From NCBI GenBank assembly GCA_046756405.1, contig JBHHWH010000112.1:1-5865 (forward strand): a DNA stretch of 5,865 nucleotides. Direction: 5' to 3'. Below are positions 5,098-5,865 of this stretch, piece by piece (the stretch's first letter is position 1; each line of letters begins with the position of its first letter). Below the pieces are notes generated by a model. It saw only the letters and a list, made by a program, of their open reading frames with translations. It had not been told where the DNA came from and did no database searches. The stretch is from JBHHWH01 sp046756405 (GTDB lineage Bacteria; Actinomycetota; Acidimicrobiia; Spongiisociales; ZC4RG35). The position numbers were made by a program, and so were the translations under genes.

Positions 5098-5220
5098 TCA
5101 GAACTGGGTTGGCGGTGGAGGTCTGATGATGGTCTTGTCGTGTCCACGGGCAGCAACGCGTTCGACCTTGCCCTCCTCGTAGAGCTCTGTGATCGCCTTC
5201 GCCAACCCCGGCGGTAAACC
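5098..5220 (-). pseudogene. 3' end of an unrecognised gene, cut by the insertion sequence
   Basis: Forty codons ending in TGA at 5100-5098 read like real protein: GLPPGLAKAITELYEEGKVE, then RVAARGHDKTII and a proline-rich tail RPPPPTQF. A short helical region followed by a basic strand would suit the end of a winged-helix domain, but I recognise no family. The frame is cut exactly at 5220/5221, where the insertion sequence begins. Upstream of that point the same frame passes into IS sequence and no start is present. The missing 5' part should lie beyond the other end of the IS, outside this window, unless it was deleted. Confidence 0.6.
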
Positions 5221-5865
5221 GGCTCTACGCGATGAATCGTGGTTGGCGGCCTCGTATTCGTGCGGTGGGTTGAGTATGCCATTTGATGCCGTGTCGTCCG
5301 AGTAGGCGCCTCCGGTAGTTGTTGTGGTTGGTGAATCCGTGGGAGTTGCGGCGGATCTTCTCAGCGAGCATGTGGGTGTTCTCGACTCGGCCGTTGGAGG
5401 CGCCTCTGGTCCGGTGGTAGGCGAAGACCTGTTCGGCCCAGCGGCTGATGGTTCGGCCGAGGCGGGCCAGTTCGGGAATGTCGGCGTCGGCGCAGAAGGT
5501 GTAGAAGGTGATCATCCTGCGGCGGGCGTGAGCTTCGTCTTGGGCCTGATACACCTCCCGCAGCAGCTCTTTGGCCACCCAGGCGGCGGAGACTTCTCCG
5601 TCGGGGTCGCCGACGTCGAGCAGGCAGCGCATCCATTCGAATCGGTCTTCGCTGAGACGTTCGTATCCGGTAGGAGCGCCCGGCGGATCCGATACAGCGG
5701 GTCGGTCTTGCGGCCCCGGTGGCCGAGGGTGGCCTGTTGGACCCGGCGGCGGACAGCGTCGATGCACCGGTTGGACAGCCGTATCGCATGGAAATGGTCG
5801 ACGACCAGGGAGGCGTTGGGAAGATGATCCTCCAACGCTCGCCGGTAGCCGGCGGCCGGGTCCAA
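5221..5865 (-). mobile_element. ISL3-family insertion sequence, transposase 3' end and terminus; continues past the right edge
   Basis: The element boundary is placed at 5221, four bases beyond the transposase stop. Here the sequence begins GGCTCTACGCGATG; GGCTCT is a typical start of ISL3-family terminal inverted repeats. The coding frame of the interrupted gene ends at the same base. The flanking host bases are GGTAAACC, an AT-centred octamer; ISL3 elements usually duplicate 8 bp, so the same octamer is predicted at the other end. That end is not in the window. Confidence 0.75.
5225..5865 (-). pseudogene. ISL3-family transposase, C-terminal two thirds, frameshifted
   Basis: The visible part starts inside the DDE transposase domain: LDPAAGYRRALEDHLPNA, then VVDHFHAIRLSNRCID with the second catalytic Asp in the DHFH motif, then DPLYRIRRALL. 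At about 5671-5674 the frame changes and continues as TGYERLSEDRFEWM, GDPDGEVSAAWVAKELLREVY, SNGRVEN (with the likely catalytic Glu), and GFTNHNNYRRRLLGRHG, ending RGRQPRFIA. Both halves match the ISL3 order, so one base is missing between the CTCCT and ACC triplets. No slippery heptamer is visible there and the family normally uses a single frame, so this is a mutation or a sequence error, not programmed frameshifting. The N-terminal part, including the zinc-finger region, is beyond the window edge. If the frameshift is real, this copy cannot make its own transposase. Confidence 0.87.

Noticed and set aside
1..5865. CRISPR array, rRNA or riboswitch
   Set aside because: No regularly spaced repeats, no rRNA-like sequence and no recognisable riboswitch core seen on either strand.

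Overview
The window is high-GC bacterial DNA, most likely from an actinobacterium-like lineage. This is an inference from base composition, GTG/TTG starts, an actinobacterial-style ECF sigma factor operon and the look of the AbiE and ISL3 proteins; nothing here fixes a genus. Every gene I can support reads leftward on the minus strand. The pieces look like a chromosomal sigma-factor operon with accessory, island-like DNA abutting it.

Layout from left to right. (1) 1-654: an ECF sigma factor whose stop codon overlaps (ATGA) the start of a second protein that runs off the window and resembles the membrane partners or anti-sigma factors found in such operons. (2) 690-820 and 3000-3130: two direct-repeat copies, about 88% identical without gaps. 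The left part of each is the 3' half of a tRNA-Ala(CGC) gene, from anticodon loop to discriminator base, on the minus strand. The tRNA 5' half is missing and is replaced by sequence shared between the copies. This is the structure of the attachment-site scars that tyrosine integrases leave in tRNA genes. (3) 821-2999, between the copies: a two-gene unit of a small membrane-anchored or secreted protein of unknown function (1888-2394) overlapping by ATGA a secreted, cysteine-rich metzincin-like metalloprotease (1154-1891). The protease is cut by an in-frame TAA just after its signal peptide. A strong hairpin follows the unit. Upstream lies a decayed tandem duplicate of the first gene's ribosome-binding site and start. 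A third tRNA-like 3' half, on the plus strand, sits at 2796-2838. (4) 3205-4850: an AbiEi/AbiEii type IV toxin-antitoxin operon with a GTGA overlap, a near-consensus promoter, and inverted repeats around the promoter that fit the known AbiEi autoregulation. (5) 5098-5220: the 3' end of an unrecognised gene cut by (6) an ISL3-family insertion sequence whose transposase end lies at 5221. Its transposase carries a frameshift and continues past the right edge.

Taken together, the region right of the sigma factor reads as stacked accessory modules: a protease cassette, then a phage-defence/stabilisation module, then an IS. They are delimited by recurring tRNA-derived scars, with no integrase gene in view. 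The most interesting candidate is the roughly 2.3-kb integrase-less unit between the two tRNA-Ala scars, together with the way the left scar replaces the DNA directly upstream of the sigma factor.
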